Below are positions 6,232 through 11,711 of a stretch of DNA of 21,624 nucleotides, piece after piece. The stretch comes from a virus. The stretch is taken from IMG/VR virus record IMGVR_UViG_3300025141_000906, positions 1 through 21,624 of that record; one strand, 5' to 3'. Every line of letters begins with the position of its first letter. Position 1 is the stretch's first letter. The notes under the pieces are model-generated. The model saw only the letters and a list, made by a program, of their open reading frames with translations, was not told the DNA's origin and did not search any database. Both the position numbers and the translations under genes were made by a program.

Positions 6232-6681
6232 TTAACTCCATATTTGCGACAAACCGTGATAACAACTCAAGCCGACCCAGGTGAACTTGATGGTCTTACC
6301 GACAAACACTATCAGCACAAACCTTCGTACCGGATACCTGATGCTTCCAGCAGCAACGCCCATTACATCGAACACTGGGTTCGGTATTACGCTGGCTGTA
6401 AATATCACCAGCCCTGCGTAGCGACTCATCAGGCTGTGGATCTTCGGGTAGAACCTGCTGCGCTCCAGCAAGCCCTTACCGCCTACACCAGCAGCGTATC
6501 CGGTCAACTCCCCTACTGCCTCTGCCGACCCTGCGACCACTCCGACTATTAGCGGGTTCAGTCCGACGGCTGGCGTTGCTGCGACACATACCGCTGCCAA
6601 TGCGCCAACGGGGATGAACATCAAAGCTGAACCTAGAAAGGCAGCGATCCATATTCCTGTGTATCCGGCAGTCTCTATCAC
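6232..6681 (-). CDS. VTT/DedA-like (SNARE-associated) membrane protein
   Basis: This 149-residue hydrophobic protein has the order GSALMFIPVGALA (residues 18-30), GVVAGSAEAVGELTGYAAG (47-65), FTASVIPNPVFDVMGVAAGS (94-113) and a C-terminal VGKTIKF helix. This is the layout of VTT-domain proteins (DedA, TVP38/TMEM64-like), in particular the branch with an IPNPxFDxxGxAAG signature. Bacterial members act in membrane lipid handling or flipping. The start is a GTG at 6681, because no ATG exists between it and the in-frame stop of the preceding gene at 6700-6702. The Shine-Dalgarno is poor. It would be an auxiliary membrane gene for a phage. The family assignment is by motif recognition. Confidence 0.7.
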   Translation of the reverse strand: MIETAGYTGIWIAAFLGSALMFIPVGALAAVCVAATPAVGLNPLIVGVVAGSAEAVGELTGYAAGVGGKGLLERSRFYPKIHSLMSRYAGLVIFTASVIPNPVFDVMGVAAGSIRYPVRRFVLIVFVGKTIKFTWVGLSCYHGLSQIWS

Positions 6682-6699
6682 TCTACATTCGGTGCTGGG

Positions 6700-6834
6700 T
6701 TAGTCATAGCCGTGATACTGCTCATGGCTACCTTGCATTGTTGTGCAGTAGTTACACAGCCCTTCAAGGCTGCCTCGCTTGCAATCGCACACGCATGGGC
6801 ATCGGTCTTCTGGTGTTAGTTGGTAGTTAGTCAT
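6700..6834 (-). CDS. 44-residue cysteine-rich protein
   Basis: This 45-codon frame starts MTNYQLTPEDRCPCVCDCKR and continues GSLEGLCNYCTTMQGSHEQY. Cysteines fall as C12-P-C14-V-C16-D-C18 and C27-x-x-C30, a likely metal site. AGAGG lies just before the ATG with short spacing. It ends in the same frame as the VTT gene, separated by one stop codon. It heads the short 6834-5680 segment of the leftward operon. No family is recognised. Confidence 0.55.
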   Translation of the reverse strand: MTNYQLTPEDRCPCVCDCKRGSLEGLCNYCTTMQGSHEQYHGYD

Positions 6835-6868
6835 AAACCTCTATCACTTACTCATACACAAATACAAA

Positions 6869-6882
6869 TTTGGCATTCCAAA
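6869..6882. promoter_or_regulatory. Inverted repeat TTTGGCATTCCAAA
   Basis: TTTGG and CCAAA flank a four-base spacer within the 122-bp gap between two leftward genes (6835-6956). A second version occurs at 6911-6928. Both share TTTGGCAT and TTCCAAA, which suggests a repeated protein-binding site or weak hairpins. No clear promoter is seen in the gap. Confidence 0.35.
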
Positions 6883-6910
6883 AAGCACTTTCCAAAATTG
6901 TCCCCAGAAC

Positions 6911-6928
6911 TTTGGCATGTATTCCAAA
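6911..6928. promoter_or_regulatory. Inverted repeat TTTGGCATGTATTCCAAA
   Basis: This is the second copy of the TTTGG...CCAAA motif, with an eight-base spacer and the same inner CAT/TT bases, 42 bp from the first copy. It is possibly an operator pair controlling the 6834-5680 genes. Confidence 0.35.
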
Positions 6929-6956
6929 TCAACTGAGATTTTGAATTTGCCTAATC

Positions 6957-7361
6957 CTAGGCAGAGTTTTCTACGGCTTGCGCTATCTGCCATTCTCGTG
7001 TTCCTTCGATTGCTCGTAACTCGGCAACCTTGGCGAAGTGTCGCTCGAGGTCAGCCTCAGTAACCTCGCCTTCCCGCTTTACGTGTGAGGGTCGCTTACC
7101 AACTGGTATATCTTGTGCTGCTGAAGCATGTAAATACCTCATGGCTGTGTCGAACCTGTTGATACCTTGTTCCTTCACGGTGTCTTCAAAGTGTTCCAGC
7201 CACTCTATTGGGTAATCGGGATACTGTTCAGCCCACTGCTGCAACTGGTCGTAATCCTTGTTGAACAGTGAGCCATCAGCATTCAGCCGTATACCGACAC
7301 GCTTTAGGCTTGCAAGAGTTTCTTTTGCGAGTGAGTTATTGACGGCTTCTGTTCCTACCAC
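6957..7361 (-). CDS. Hypothetical helical early protein
   Basis: This 134-residue protein starts with GTG at 7361, overlapping the stop of the preceding gene by seven bases. GGAG lies eight bases upstream. It is mostly helical and charged, with an aromatic-rich centre (WAEQYPDYPIEWLEHFEDTV) and a basic segment VGKRPSHVKREG. I recognise no family. Its tight coupling to the putative ssDNA-binding protein suggests a replication or recombination partner, which is inference. Confidence 0.65.
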   Translation of the reverse strand: MVGTEAVNNSLAKETLASLKRVGIRLNADGSLFNKDYDQLQQWAEQYPDYPIEWLEHFEDTVKEQGINRFDTAMRYLHASAAQDIPVGKRPSHVKREGEVTEADLERHFAKVAELRAIEGTREWQIAQAVENSA

Positions 7362-8071
7362 GGCACAGACTCCGCTTCTCCAAAGCCATCCTCGTTGGCA
7401 GGTTGCTCGTTGGCTACGTCTGCTAGGTGTGCTTGGGCTTGTTCATCGACCTCTGTAGCAGGGTTTTCCCACTCGGTTTCCTCGATTGTGAACGGCGTTT
7501 CCCCGTTACGTAGGATGTTCCAGTTGAAGGCGAATGCGTCAATGGCTTCCTCGGTTGTCTCGAAGCCCATCTTTTCAATCATCTTCGGCGCGTTCACGGT
7601 GTCGCCACTGGTCAAGATTTCTTGCAGCAGGTTGAGTGCCTGAGACTTCTTGATCTTTGCGTCCGTGTCTAGCACAGGCGTTGATAATGCTGTCGATGGT
7701 GCGTCACTCCACTGCTCACGAGGGTCACCTGCTGGCGGTGGTGGCGCGGACTGCTGGGCAATCGGTTGCTCACCTTCGGCAGTTTTGTAGATGCCTGTAA
7801 TGTCTCGGTAAAGAGAACCAGGTTTCGCGCTCGGGCTTGTCTTTGGCTTACTTGACAGATTGAACCGTGCAACTGCGCCCTGTGGTGGTCGTCTGTCGTT
7901 AGTGCCGACCTTCATAAAGTCGTTAGGCAGACTCCAGAAACCATCGATTTCCGTGAAGCTGATTTGGTTCTCGTTGTACTGCGAGTAACCGCTTACGGTA
8001 AGCACGACAGGCTCGTAGTATTGCTTGCCATCTGGCTTCGGATCGCCTGATGGTGTTAGTCCTTGAATCAT
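7355..8071 (-). CDS. Possible single-stranded-DNA-binding or replication accessory protein
   Basis: The protein has 238 residues. The N-terminal 95 residues look beta-rich (PVVLTVSGYSQYNENQISF, then GAVARFNLSSKPK and GSLYRDITGIYK). A Pro/Ala/Gln linker follows (about 103-118), then a helical middle and a long acidic C-terminal tail ending DGFGEAESVPW. Beta domain, flexible linker and acidic tail with a terminal aromatic is the general SSB plan, but no OB-fold motif can be confirmed by eye. The start overlaps the upstream stop (TAATG), with GAAGGAAG as ribosome-binding site. It could be a wholly different DNA-metabolism protein. Confidence 0.6.
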   Translation of the reverse strand: MIQGLTPSGDPKPDGKQYYEPVVLTVSGYSQYNENQISFTEIDGFWSLPNDFMKVGTNDRRPPQGAVARFNLSSKPKTSPSAKPGSLYRDITGIYKTAEGEQPIAQQSAPPPPAGDPREQWSDAPSTALSTPVLDTDAKIKKSQALNLLQEILTSGDTVNAPKMIEKMGFETTEEAIDAFAFNWNILRNGETPFTIEETEWENPATEVDEQAQAHLADVANEQPANEDGFGEAESVPW

Positions 8072-8265
8072 TAGTCTTCCTTCTCTTTACTTGCCAGTTC
8101 ACGCAGCCACGAGTTCACAGCCATGCTGCCTTCACCGACTGCTAATAAATACTTTGCTATGTTGGTACTCTCAACCCCGTTATTGAAATACACAATAACT
8201 TCCATATCACCCATGTCTATCAACTGGTTGACGTTGACCATGTTGATCACAGCCATTGTTGTCAT
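8071..8265 (-). CDS. Small hypothetical protein
   Basis: This 64-residue protein overlaps the upstream gene by four bases (ATGA) and its own stop overlaps the next ATG. An N-terminal Met/Val/Asn-rich strand region (MAVINMVNVNQLIDMGDMEV) precedes IVYFNNGVES and a helix with SWLRELASKEKED. A good ribosome-binding site for the next gene lies inside its 3' end. No family is recognised. The gene order suggests a small partner of the DNA-metabolism proteins. Confidence 0.6.
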   Translation of the reverse strand: MTTMAVINMVNVNQLIDMGDMEVIVYFNNGVESTNIAKYLLAVGEGSMAVNSWLRELASKEKED

Positions 8266-8675
8266 AGTGCTATTTCTTTCATCTTGTTTAGGTCTACTTT
8301 GATTTCCGGTTTCTGTGGAATCAGTGCAGATTCGAGTTTCTCTCGCACGTCATCGCCCATCTTCCAGAGCGGTAACGCCTTACGCCCGTCCACTTTGGCT
8401 TTCACCACTTTGGTTTCTTCGTGTTCGGGTATCACACATTCACTAACCAGTTCTGGGTGAGTCTCACCAAACGCAGCAACGAATTTGTTGGGGTCGTACT
8501 GTCGCTTGGTGGGAATCTTGACGGTGTGCTTTGGAGTAGTAAGTAACTCCTGATTGTTGTGTTGCATGTATGACCAGATCACTGCGAGCACTCGGTCGCG
8601 CTCGTCAAGGACGGTCTTCAATGCGTCTTGCAGGTTGTAATACTGCTCGACAGCTTCAATAATCTGCTTGTCCAT
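8262..8675 (-). CDS. Hypothetical early protein
   Basis: I chose the ATG at 8675 because the shared leader GATTGGA lies at the usual distance before it; a TTG at 8687 is the alternative. The 137-residue product has an N-terminal coiled-coil-like helix (IIEAVEQYYNLQDALKTVLD), then a basic beta region (TPKHTVKIPTKRQYDPNKF) and a Lys-rich C-terminus. The helix-then-strand layout is reminiscent of phage proteins such as siphovirus Gp157, but I cannot assign it. It overlaps the downstream gene by four bases. Confidence 0.6.
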   Translation of the reverse strand: MDKQIIEAVEQYYNLQDALKTVLDERDRVLAVIWSYMQHNNQELLTTPKHTVKIPTKRQYDPNKFVAAFGETHPELVSECVIPEHEETKVVKAKVDGRKALPLWKMGDDVREKLESALIPQKPEIKVDLNKMKEIAL

Positions 8676-8692
8676 GTTTCTGTCCAATCCTT

Positions 8693-9091
8693 CTAACTTG
8701 TATACGGGGTGTCAAACAATGTTGCTTGTTCTTCGGGTATCTCAGGCTTGCTGAAACAGTAGCAAGTAGTGCAGTGAGCCTTCTTCTTGCGTGCTTCCCA
8801 GCGTCGACCGATCAGTCTGTAAACAGCTTCGCCAGTAGAAGACTTTTCGGTTGTTATATCCCACTCGTCCCTGAGTTCATCGATACGAGAAGCAACCCTG
8901 CGTGCACCTGAGATACTCTCGAGTCGCTTGCGTGTCTTCCCCATCGGCGCAAACTTGCTGAGTTCTTCCAGAATTAGCACAGCCTGTCGACTGAACCGTT
9001 TGTAGTCTGTCGGTGTAACCCAGCCTTGCCCACCAATGCGTTCGATACGAGCAGTAATCTCGTCTTCTGATAGTTTCTTGAAGTTCTCCAT
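8693..9091 (-). CDS. Winged-helix DNA-binding-like protein
   Basis: The start at 9091 is fixed by the leader GATTGGAGACAAGTG immediately before the ATG, and by a TGATG overlap with the upstream stop. The 132-residue protein has a central segment ISGARRVASRIDELRDEWDI followed by a variable wing and GEAVYRLIGRR. This matches the helix-turn-helix pattern (ARRIxELRxxGxDIxT...YRL) of small phage winged-helix proteins of the HTH_39 type. A short Cys motif CTTCYC follows at about residue 109. It is likely to be a DNA-binding regulator or replication accessory. Only the fold-level call is supported. Confidence 0.65.
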   Translation of the reverse strand: MENFKKLSEDEITARIERIGGQGWVTPTDYKRFSRQAVLILEELSKFAPMGKTRKRLESISGARRVASRIDELRDEWDITTEKSSTGEAVYRLIGRRWEARKKKAHCTTCYCFSKPEIPEEQATLFDTPYTS

Positions 9092-9453
9092 CACTTGTCT
9101 CCAATCGGCACGATTCTGGAAGTTGATCTCCAGCCACATTGAATGCAGAAATGTGGGTCTAATGCGTCACGTTCTATTACAAGGTGAACTGGGAATGACG
9201 CAGTGCACTTCGGGCATTCGGTCAGCTTTGTTGGGTCTTGCACCGGAACAGCTATCGTAGGCATTTCTCGTTTAGGGTTCACAGTTTCTTCCCTGTACTT
9301 ATTGCTTTCGTACCAGTCGACCCTGCACTGCTTGCATTCCACGTATTCCTTAGTTGCGTTGTAGCCTTTCCCTTTGCGTTTTCTAACGTAGACATTATCT
9401 GGTGTTAGCGGATGATTACGCTTACAGGTCTTCACTCCTGCTGTCGTTACCAT
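9091..9453 (-). CDS. Double zinc-motif protein (HNH-adjacent type)
   Basis: The ATG at 9453 follows the shared leader GATTGGAGAAGCGGA. The 120-residue protein has two zinc modules. Near the N-terminus is C-K-R-N-H-PLTPDNVYVRK...YVECKQC, a pattern common in phage HNH-like and zinc-finger proteins. The second is ECPKC...FCIQCGW, a classic zinc ribbon. A full HNH catalytic motif is not evident, so nuclease activity is not claimed. The stop overlaps the next ATG by one base. It is probably a nucleic-acid-binding protein of the early operon. Confidence 0.65.
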   Translation of the reverse strand: MVTTAGVKTCKRNHPLTPDNVYVRKRKGKGYNATKEYVECKQCRVDWYESNKYREETVNPKREMPTIAVPVQDPTKLTECPKCTASFPVHLVIERDALDPHFCIQCGWRSTSRIVPIGDK

Positions 9454-9664
9454 TCCGCTTCTCCAATCTGATAAGTCGTTTCTCGTAACTGTCCAGCAGT
9501 CGTTGAGCCATGTAACCCGGAGTGCGCGCCACAGCATGTTCTGAGGCAAGCCACTTATCGACTGCGTTCTTACTTACACCTACTGCTGTTGCAAAGCGTG
9601 CACGGGATAACCCTGATCGCTCGAGCAACTCGCGTGCGAATTCTCTGTAATCTTTAGTTGTCAT
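9422..9664 (-). CDS. Small helix-turn-helix protein
   Basis: This is an 80-residue protein from the ATG at 9664, overlapping the preceding stop (TAATG) with GGTGGAG upstream. Residues about 10-45 read LLERSGLSRARFATAVGVSK followed by NAVDKWLAS, a typical Cro/XRE-like helix-turn-helix (LSxxxFAxxxGVSxxxVxKW). The C-terminus is basic and helical. It could be an early regulator, and is the best candidate in the window for binding the GTAC operators. Its 3' end overlaps the next gene by 32 bases in another frame. Confidence 0.7.
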   Translation of the reverse strand: MTTKDYREFARELLERSGLSRARFATAVGVSKNAVDKWLASEHAVARTPGYMAQRLLDSYEKRLIRLEKRNGNDSRSEDL

Positions 9665-9882
9665 TAGAACTCCACCTCGGTGATGTCGATCCAGTAATCC
9701 TTTTGGTTCGGGGTTTCCAAGCACACCTCGATGCCAGTACACGATTGGGCGTTACTGGTTTCTATACGTGTCACTTTGAAATCACCTCTCAGTTCACCGT
9801 CATGCGTGTGAACATAAGCAAGTTCACCCACTTGTACTCGGCAACCTGGGTCTAGTTCTACTGCGTGCAAACTCGTAGACAT
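9664..9882 (-). CDS. Small beta-rich first gene of the leftward operon
   Basis: This 72-residue protein starts at the ATG at 9882, with the shared leader GATTGGAGGACACA directly before it. It is the first gene after promoter P1. The sequence is strand-rich (RVQVGELAYVHTHDGELRGD, FKVTRIETSN, IEVCLETPNQKDYWIDITEV) and looks like a small beta barrel. No catalytic motif or known family is recognised. Confidence 0.65.
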   Translation of the reverse strand: MSTSLHAVELDPGCRVQVGELAYVHTHDGELRGDFKVTRIETSNAQSCTGIEVCLETPNQKDYWIDITEVEF

Positions 9883-9888
9883 TGTGTC

Positions 9889-9896
9889 CTCCAATC
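9889..9896 (-). promoter_or_regulatory. Shared leader GATTGGAG for the 9882 gene
   Basis: GATTGGAGGACACA precedes the ATG at 9882 and selects it over an in-frame TTG at 9894. The GGAGG part is a Shine-Dalgarno. The GATT before it recurs in other leftward genes and is not part of the anti-Shine-Dalgarno complement. Confidence 0.6.
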
Positions 9897-9918
9897 TTGT
9901 TTGCTTCTCGTGTTACTT

Positions 9919-9948
9919 ATTTTCGTGTACCTGTACGTTGGCTGTCAA
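9919..9948 (-). promoter_or_regulatory. Leftward promoter P1
   Basis: Read leftward: -35 TTGACA (9948-9943), an 18-bp spacer and -10 GAAAAT (9924-9919). The spacer contains CGTACAGGTAC, two GTAC half-sites two bases apart. Expected transcription starts about 30 bases before the ATG at 9882. The same design occurs at 14150-14179 and 15709-15738. Confidence 0.6.
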
Positions 9949-10002
9949 GCGTACAATGACAAAATTTTTTGCTTTCCCACTGACAACTTGGTACATTTTC
10001 TA

Positions 10003-10104
10003 GTGCTAATCAATGTCTGCTCTGAGTATTTCGTAACCCCTCATCGGGATGTGGACAAACAGGGCAGCACCTATTTGATTAGCACCACAACCGGCGAGGG
10101 GTTA
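10003..10104. other. Two interleaved inverted repeats with pseudoknot topology
   Basis: Arm A GTGCTAATCAA (10003-10013) is the exact reverse complement of A' TTGATTAGCAC (10075-10085). Arm B TAACCCCTC (10034-10042) is the exact reverse complement of B' GAGGGGTTA (10096-10104). The order A-B-A'-B' is that of an H-type pseudoknot in RNA, or alternative cruciforms in DNA. It lies upstream of P1 relative to leftward transcription. Confidence 0.55.
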
Positions 10105-10223
10105 TTTATTTAACCAGCCACCTCGAGCACATAGCCAGATAGTGAGAGAGTCTAGGGAATCAACCGGACGTTGGCACTGAGCCTATAGAAGCGCGCCCCT
10201 GCGCTATACAAATCGTGCCGACA

Positions 10224-10271
10224 CTTTTTCTCTTTCTTTCTTTTACTTGGTTTTCTTTCTTTCTCTTTTTC
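10224..10271. repeat. Perfect 21-base homopyrimidine mirror repeat
   Basis: The T/C-only stretch at 10224-10244 reads identically backwards as 10251-10271, around the centre ACTTGG. Homopurine-homopyrimidine mirror repeats are the class of sequence that can form intramolecular triplex (H-DNA). It lies about 40 bases after the stop of the leftward gene at 10310. Confidence 0.75.
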
Positions 10272-10309
10272 TAATAAAAGAACTACACCGACACAGTAAC
10301 GATTACGGG

Positions 10310-10501
10310 TTAGCCTGTGTGTACGTGGTCAACACCAGCGGTACAGTCGCACGCGTTAGCTGTCATCTTGTCTAAGACTTCAGTGAGTTCGTTTAGACAC
10401 GCCTGTGTGCCGTTGGCAACACCGTTATCCATGTGTGGAAGGTCGCGCTGCCACTGATCAGCCAAGTCTCGGAGCGGTTGCAGGTTATCTTTACTAGTCA
10501 T
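10310..10501 (-). CDS. Small hypothetical protein, last gene of the second leftward operon
   Basis: This 63-residue mostly helical protein (LQPLRDLADQWQRDLPHMDN, LNELTEVLDKMTANA) ends in a short C-D-C...H-V-H segment that might bind metal. AGGAAG lies before the ATG, which overlaps the methyltransferase stop by eight bases. It is the last gene before the structured switch region. No family is recognised. Confidence 0.55.
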   Translation of the reverse strand: MTSKDNLQPLRDLADQWQRDLPHMDNGVANGTQACLNELTEVLDKMTANACDCTAGVDHVHTG

Positions 10502-11171
10502 TGTGGTTTCTTCCTATGTTTTCTCGAAGTATGTTTCCGATATGTTCTGAGTACGCAGGTGGAATTGCATTGCTTACATCGCCTGTATATCCCGATTTAC
10601 GGCTTGCACCACCACTAGATGGCAGCCACGGTGTTCCCTGTGCTTCTCGAAACTTTTGAGCAGACCTACCTTTACCAGACCACGGGTTGTAAACGTCCTT
10701 GTGGTGGTTGCATGTAGCTGGGGCAAAACCCAAATCAAAGTTCGCTTCAAAAATTCTGTGCTTGAGGATGTTCAGACCGAACATAGTTCCACATAGCAAC
10801 AGTGCAGCATCTAATGGTGCGCCTACTACGTTCTCGATGATGTACGGCATCCCTGATGCTTCCAACAATTCACGCGTTGGTTCTACAAGATCAGGATGAG
10901 TTTGGTAATGTGGCGACTGTCGCTCATGTTTACGATCCCGCCCCCAATTTCCAGGTTTTTTGGTGTAAATCTGGCATGGTGGTGATGCCCAGATTGCGTC
11001 GTATCCAGACAGGTCAGCTTCTAGTGCATTGCCCTGTATGAACGTGAACGGGTAGTTCGGTTGTGGGTTGATGTCGATTCCTACAACCTCGAACCCTGCT
11101 CTATGCAACCCCATTGATGCACCACCACCACCACAGTACAAGTCAAGAATTTTCACCTTGTTTAGCTCCAT
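10494..11171 (-). CDS. C5-cytosine DNA methyltransferase
   Basis: From the ATG at 11171 the protein has 225 residues. Motif I is ILDLYCGGGGASMGLHRAG (residues 8-26), motif II ends in GIDINP, the catalytic motif IV is SPPCQ with Cys66, and motif VI is IENVVG (Glu113). A late conserved block GNILR lies near the end. These are the ordered motifs of SAM-dependent cytosine-C5 methyltransferases. It is short compared with bacterial enzymes, mainly in the target-recognition region, as is usual for phage solitary versions. No restriction partner is nearby, so protection against host restriction or epigenetic control is likely. A TTG at 11186 is the alternative start. The specificity is unknown. Confidence 0.85.
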   Translation of the reverse strand: MELNKVKILDLYCGGGGASMGLHRAGFEVVGIDINPQPNYPFTFIQGNALEADLSGYDAIWASPPCQIYTKKPGNWGRDRKHERQSPHYQTHPDLVEPTRELLEASGMPYIIENVVGAPLDAALLLCGTMFGLNILKHRIFEANFDLGFAPATCNHHKDVYNPWSGKGRSAQKFREAQGTPWLPSSGGASRKSGYTGDVSNAIPPAYSEHIGNILRENIGRNHND

Positions 11172-11240
11172 TGTTACCCCAGCCAACGAACGGACACCAG
11201 AAGAAGTGTCGGTTAGGGTTCTGACATTTTCTGCACATGG

Positions 11241-11441
11241 TTAGAAGTTCTCCACTTGTTGGAACCTGTCAAGGTGTTGTCGCTTGCGTCGGATTTCTTG
11301 AAAGTTTGCTCCCGACTGTTCAGCGTCAACATCGAAGTCGGCGTGATCTTCGACGATCTGCATCGCCTCATCTTCTGTCGCTGCGTCAACCTCGTATAGC
11401 CGTGAAGCTGTCCAGATATCGCTTACAAAAAACTTTGGCAT
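11241..11441 (-). CDS. Small acidic hypothetical protein
   Basis: The ATG at 11441 is preceded by GATTGGAGAATTAGAT, so I prefer it over the in-frame TTG at 11459. The 66-residue product (MPKFFVSDIWTASRLYEVDA, EDEAMQIVEDHADFDVDA) looks like a small beta-alpha fold with a strand-strand-helix unit. It is the first gene after the tmRNA-like RNA, 32 bases downstream of its CCA end. No family is recognised. Confidence 0.6.
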   Translation of the reverse strand: MPKFFVSDIWTASRLYEVDAATEDEAMQIVEDHADFDVDAEQSGANFQEIRRKRQHLDRFQQVENF

Positions 11442-11449
11442 ATCTAATT

Positions 11450-11457
11450 CTCCAATC
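11450..11457 (-). promoter_or_regulatory. Shared leader GATTGGAG for the 11441 gene
   Basis: GATTGGAGAATTAGAT lies directly before the ATG at 11441, between the 3' end of the tmRNA-like RNA and the gene. It decides the start. Confidence 0.55.
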
Positions 11458-11473
11458 AAAACTTATTTCAAAA

Positions 11474-11613
11474 TGGTGGAGGCGAGGGGAATCGAACCCC
11501 TGTCCTGTTTCTCTACTCGGTCAACCCTGCCGTATTTGCTGTGGGCTTTTTAGCAGTTGAGACATTACATCTCAGGTTGATTGCTAGGGAACCAGTCGAA
11601 ACCATGCGCCCCC
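11474..11613 (-). ncRNA. ssrA: Miniature tmRNA-like RNA (tRNA-like domain of ssrA)
   Basis: Read leftward, the RNA begins GGGGGCGCATGGTTTCGACT and ends with GGAC, a T-arm GGGG-TTCGATT-CCCC and GCCTCCACCA. The 5' GGGGGCG pairs over seven positions with CGCCTCC before A-CCA, including a G3:U wobble, the identity pair for alanyl-tRNA synthetase. GGTTTCGAC and the GGAC before the T-arm are tmRNA hallmarks, and CCA is encoded. Eleven positions after the D-loop (CTGGTTCCCTA / TAGAGAAACAG) pair with two mismatches, as helix H2. Total length is only 140 nt against roughly 350 for a normal tmRNA, so pseudoknots 2-4 are absent. A frame GCA...TAG of eight codons (ANTAGLTE) exists, but it lacks the LAA-type end. 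It could be a reduced tmRNA or a decoy of the host rescue system. Confidence 0.8.
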
Positions 11614-11626
11614 ACTTAACCCCTAT

Positions 11627-11653
11627 GCCCCAGCGAGGCGAACCTGCTGGGGC
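11627..11653 (-). other. Covarying intergenic hairpin, copy 1
   Basis: GCCCCAGC and GCTGGGGC form eight pairs. A one-base bulge and three more pairs (AGG/CCT) close a CGAA loop, or TTCG on the leftward transcript. It differs from the copies at 13298 and 13597 by compensatory changes in both helices. AGGGGTTA and then the tmRNA-like RNA follow within 13 bases. No T-run follows on the transcribed strand, so it is not a standard terminator. Confidence 0.65.
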
Positions 11654-11711
11654 TGTTGGGGTATGTGGTTGTGGTTTAGTGCTCTCTTTTCATAAAAATC
11701 TTTCCAGGTTT

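Larger units (their letters stand above)
9883..10309. other. Non-coding switch region between the two large leftward operons
   Basis: No convincing gene lies in these 427 bases. They contain promoter P1, the interleaved inverted repeats at 10003-10104, a short hairpin AGCGC-GCCCCT-GCGCT near 10189-10204 and the pyrimidine mirror repeat at 10224-10271. The concentration of structure-forming elements makes this a candidate replication origin or control locus, which is inference. Confidence 0.5.

Noticed and set aside
6244-6552. Rightward 102-residue frame opposite the VTT gene
   Set aside because: It is a shadow of the leftward membrane-protein gene, has no ribosome-binding site and interrupts an otherwise leftward operon.
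9865-10113. Rightward 82-residue frame with a signal-peptide-like start
   Set aside because: It runs antisense over the 9882 gene start, promoter P1 and the interleaved repeats. It has no ribosome-binding site, and its hydrophobic start is explained by the T-rich promoter region.
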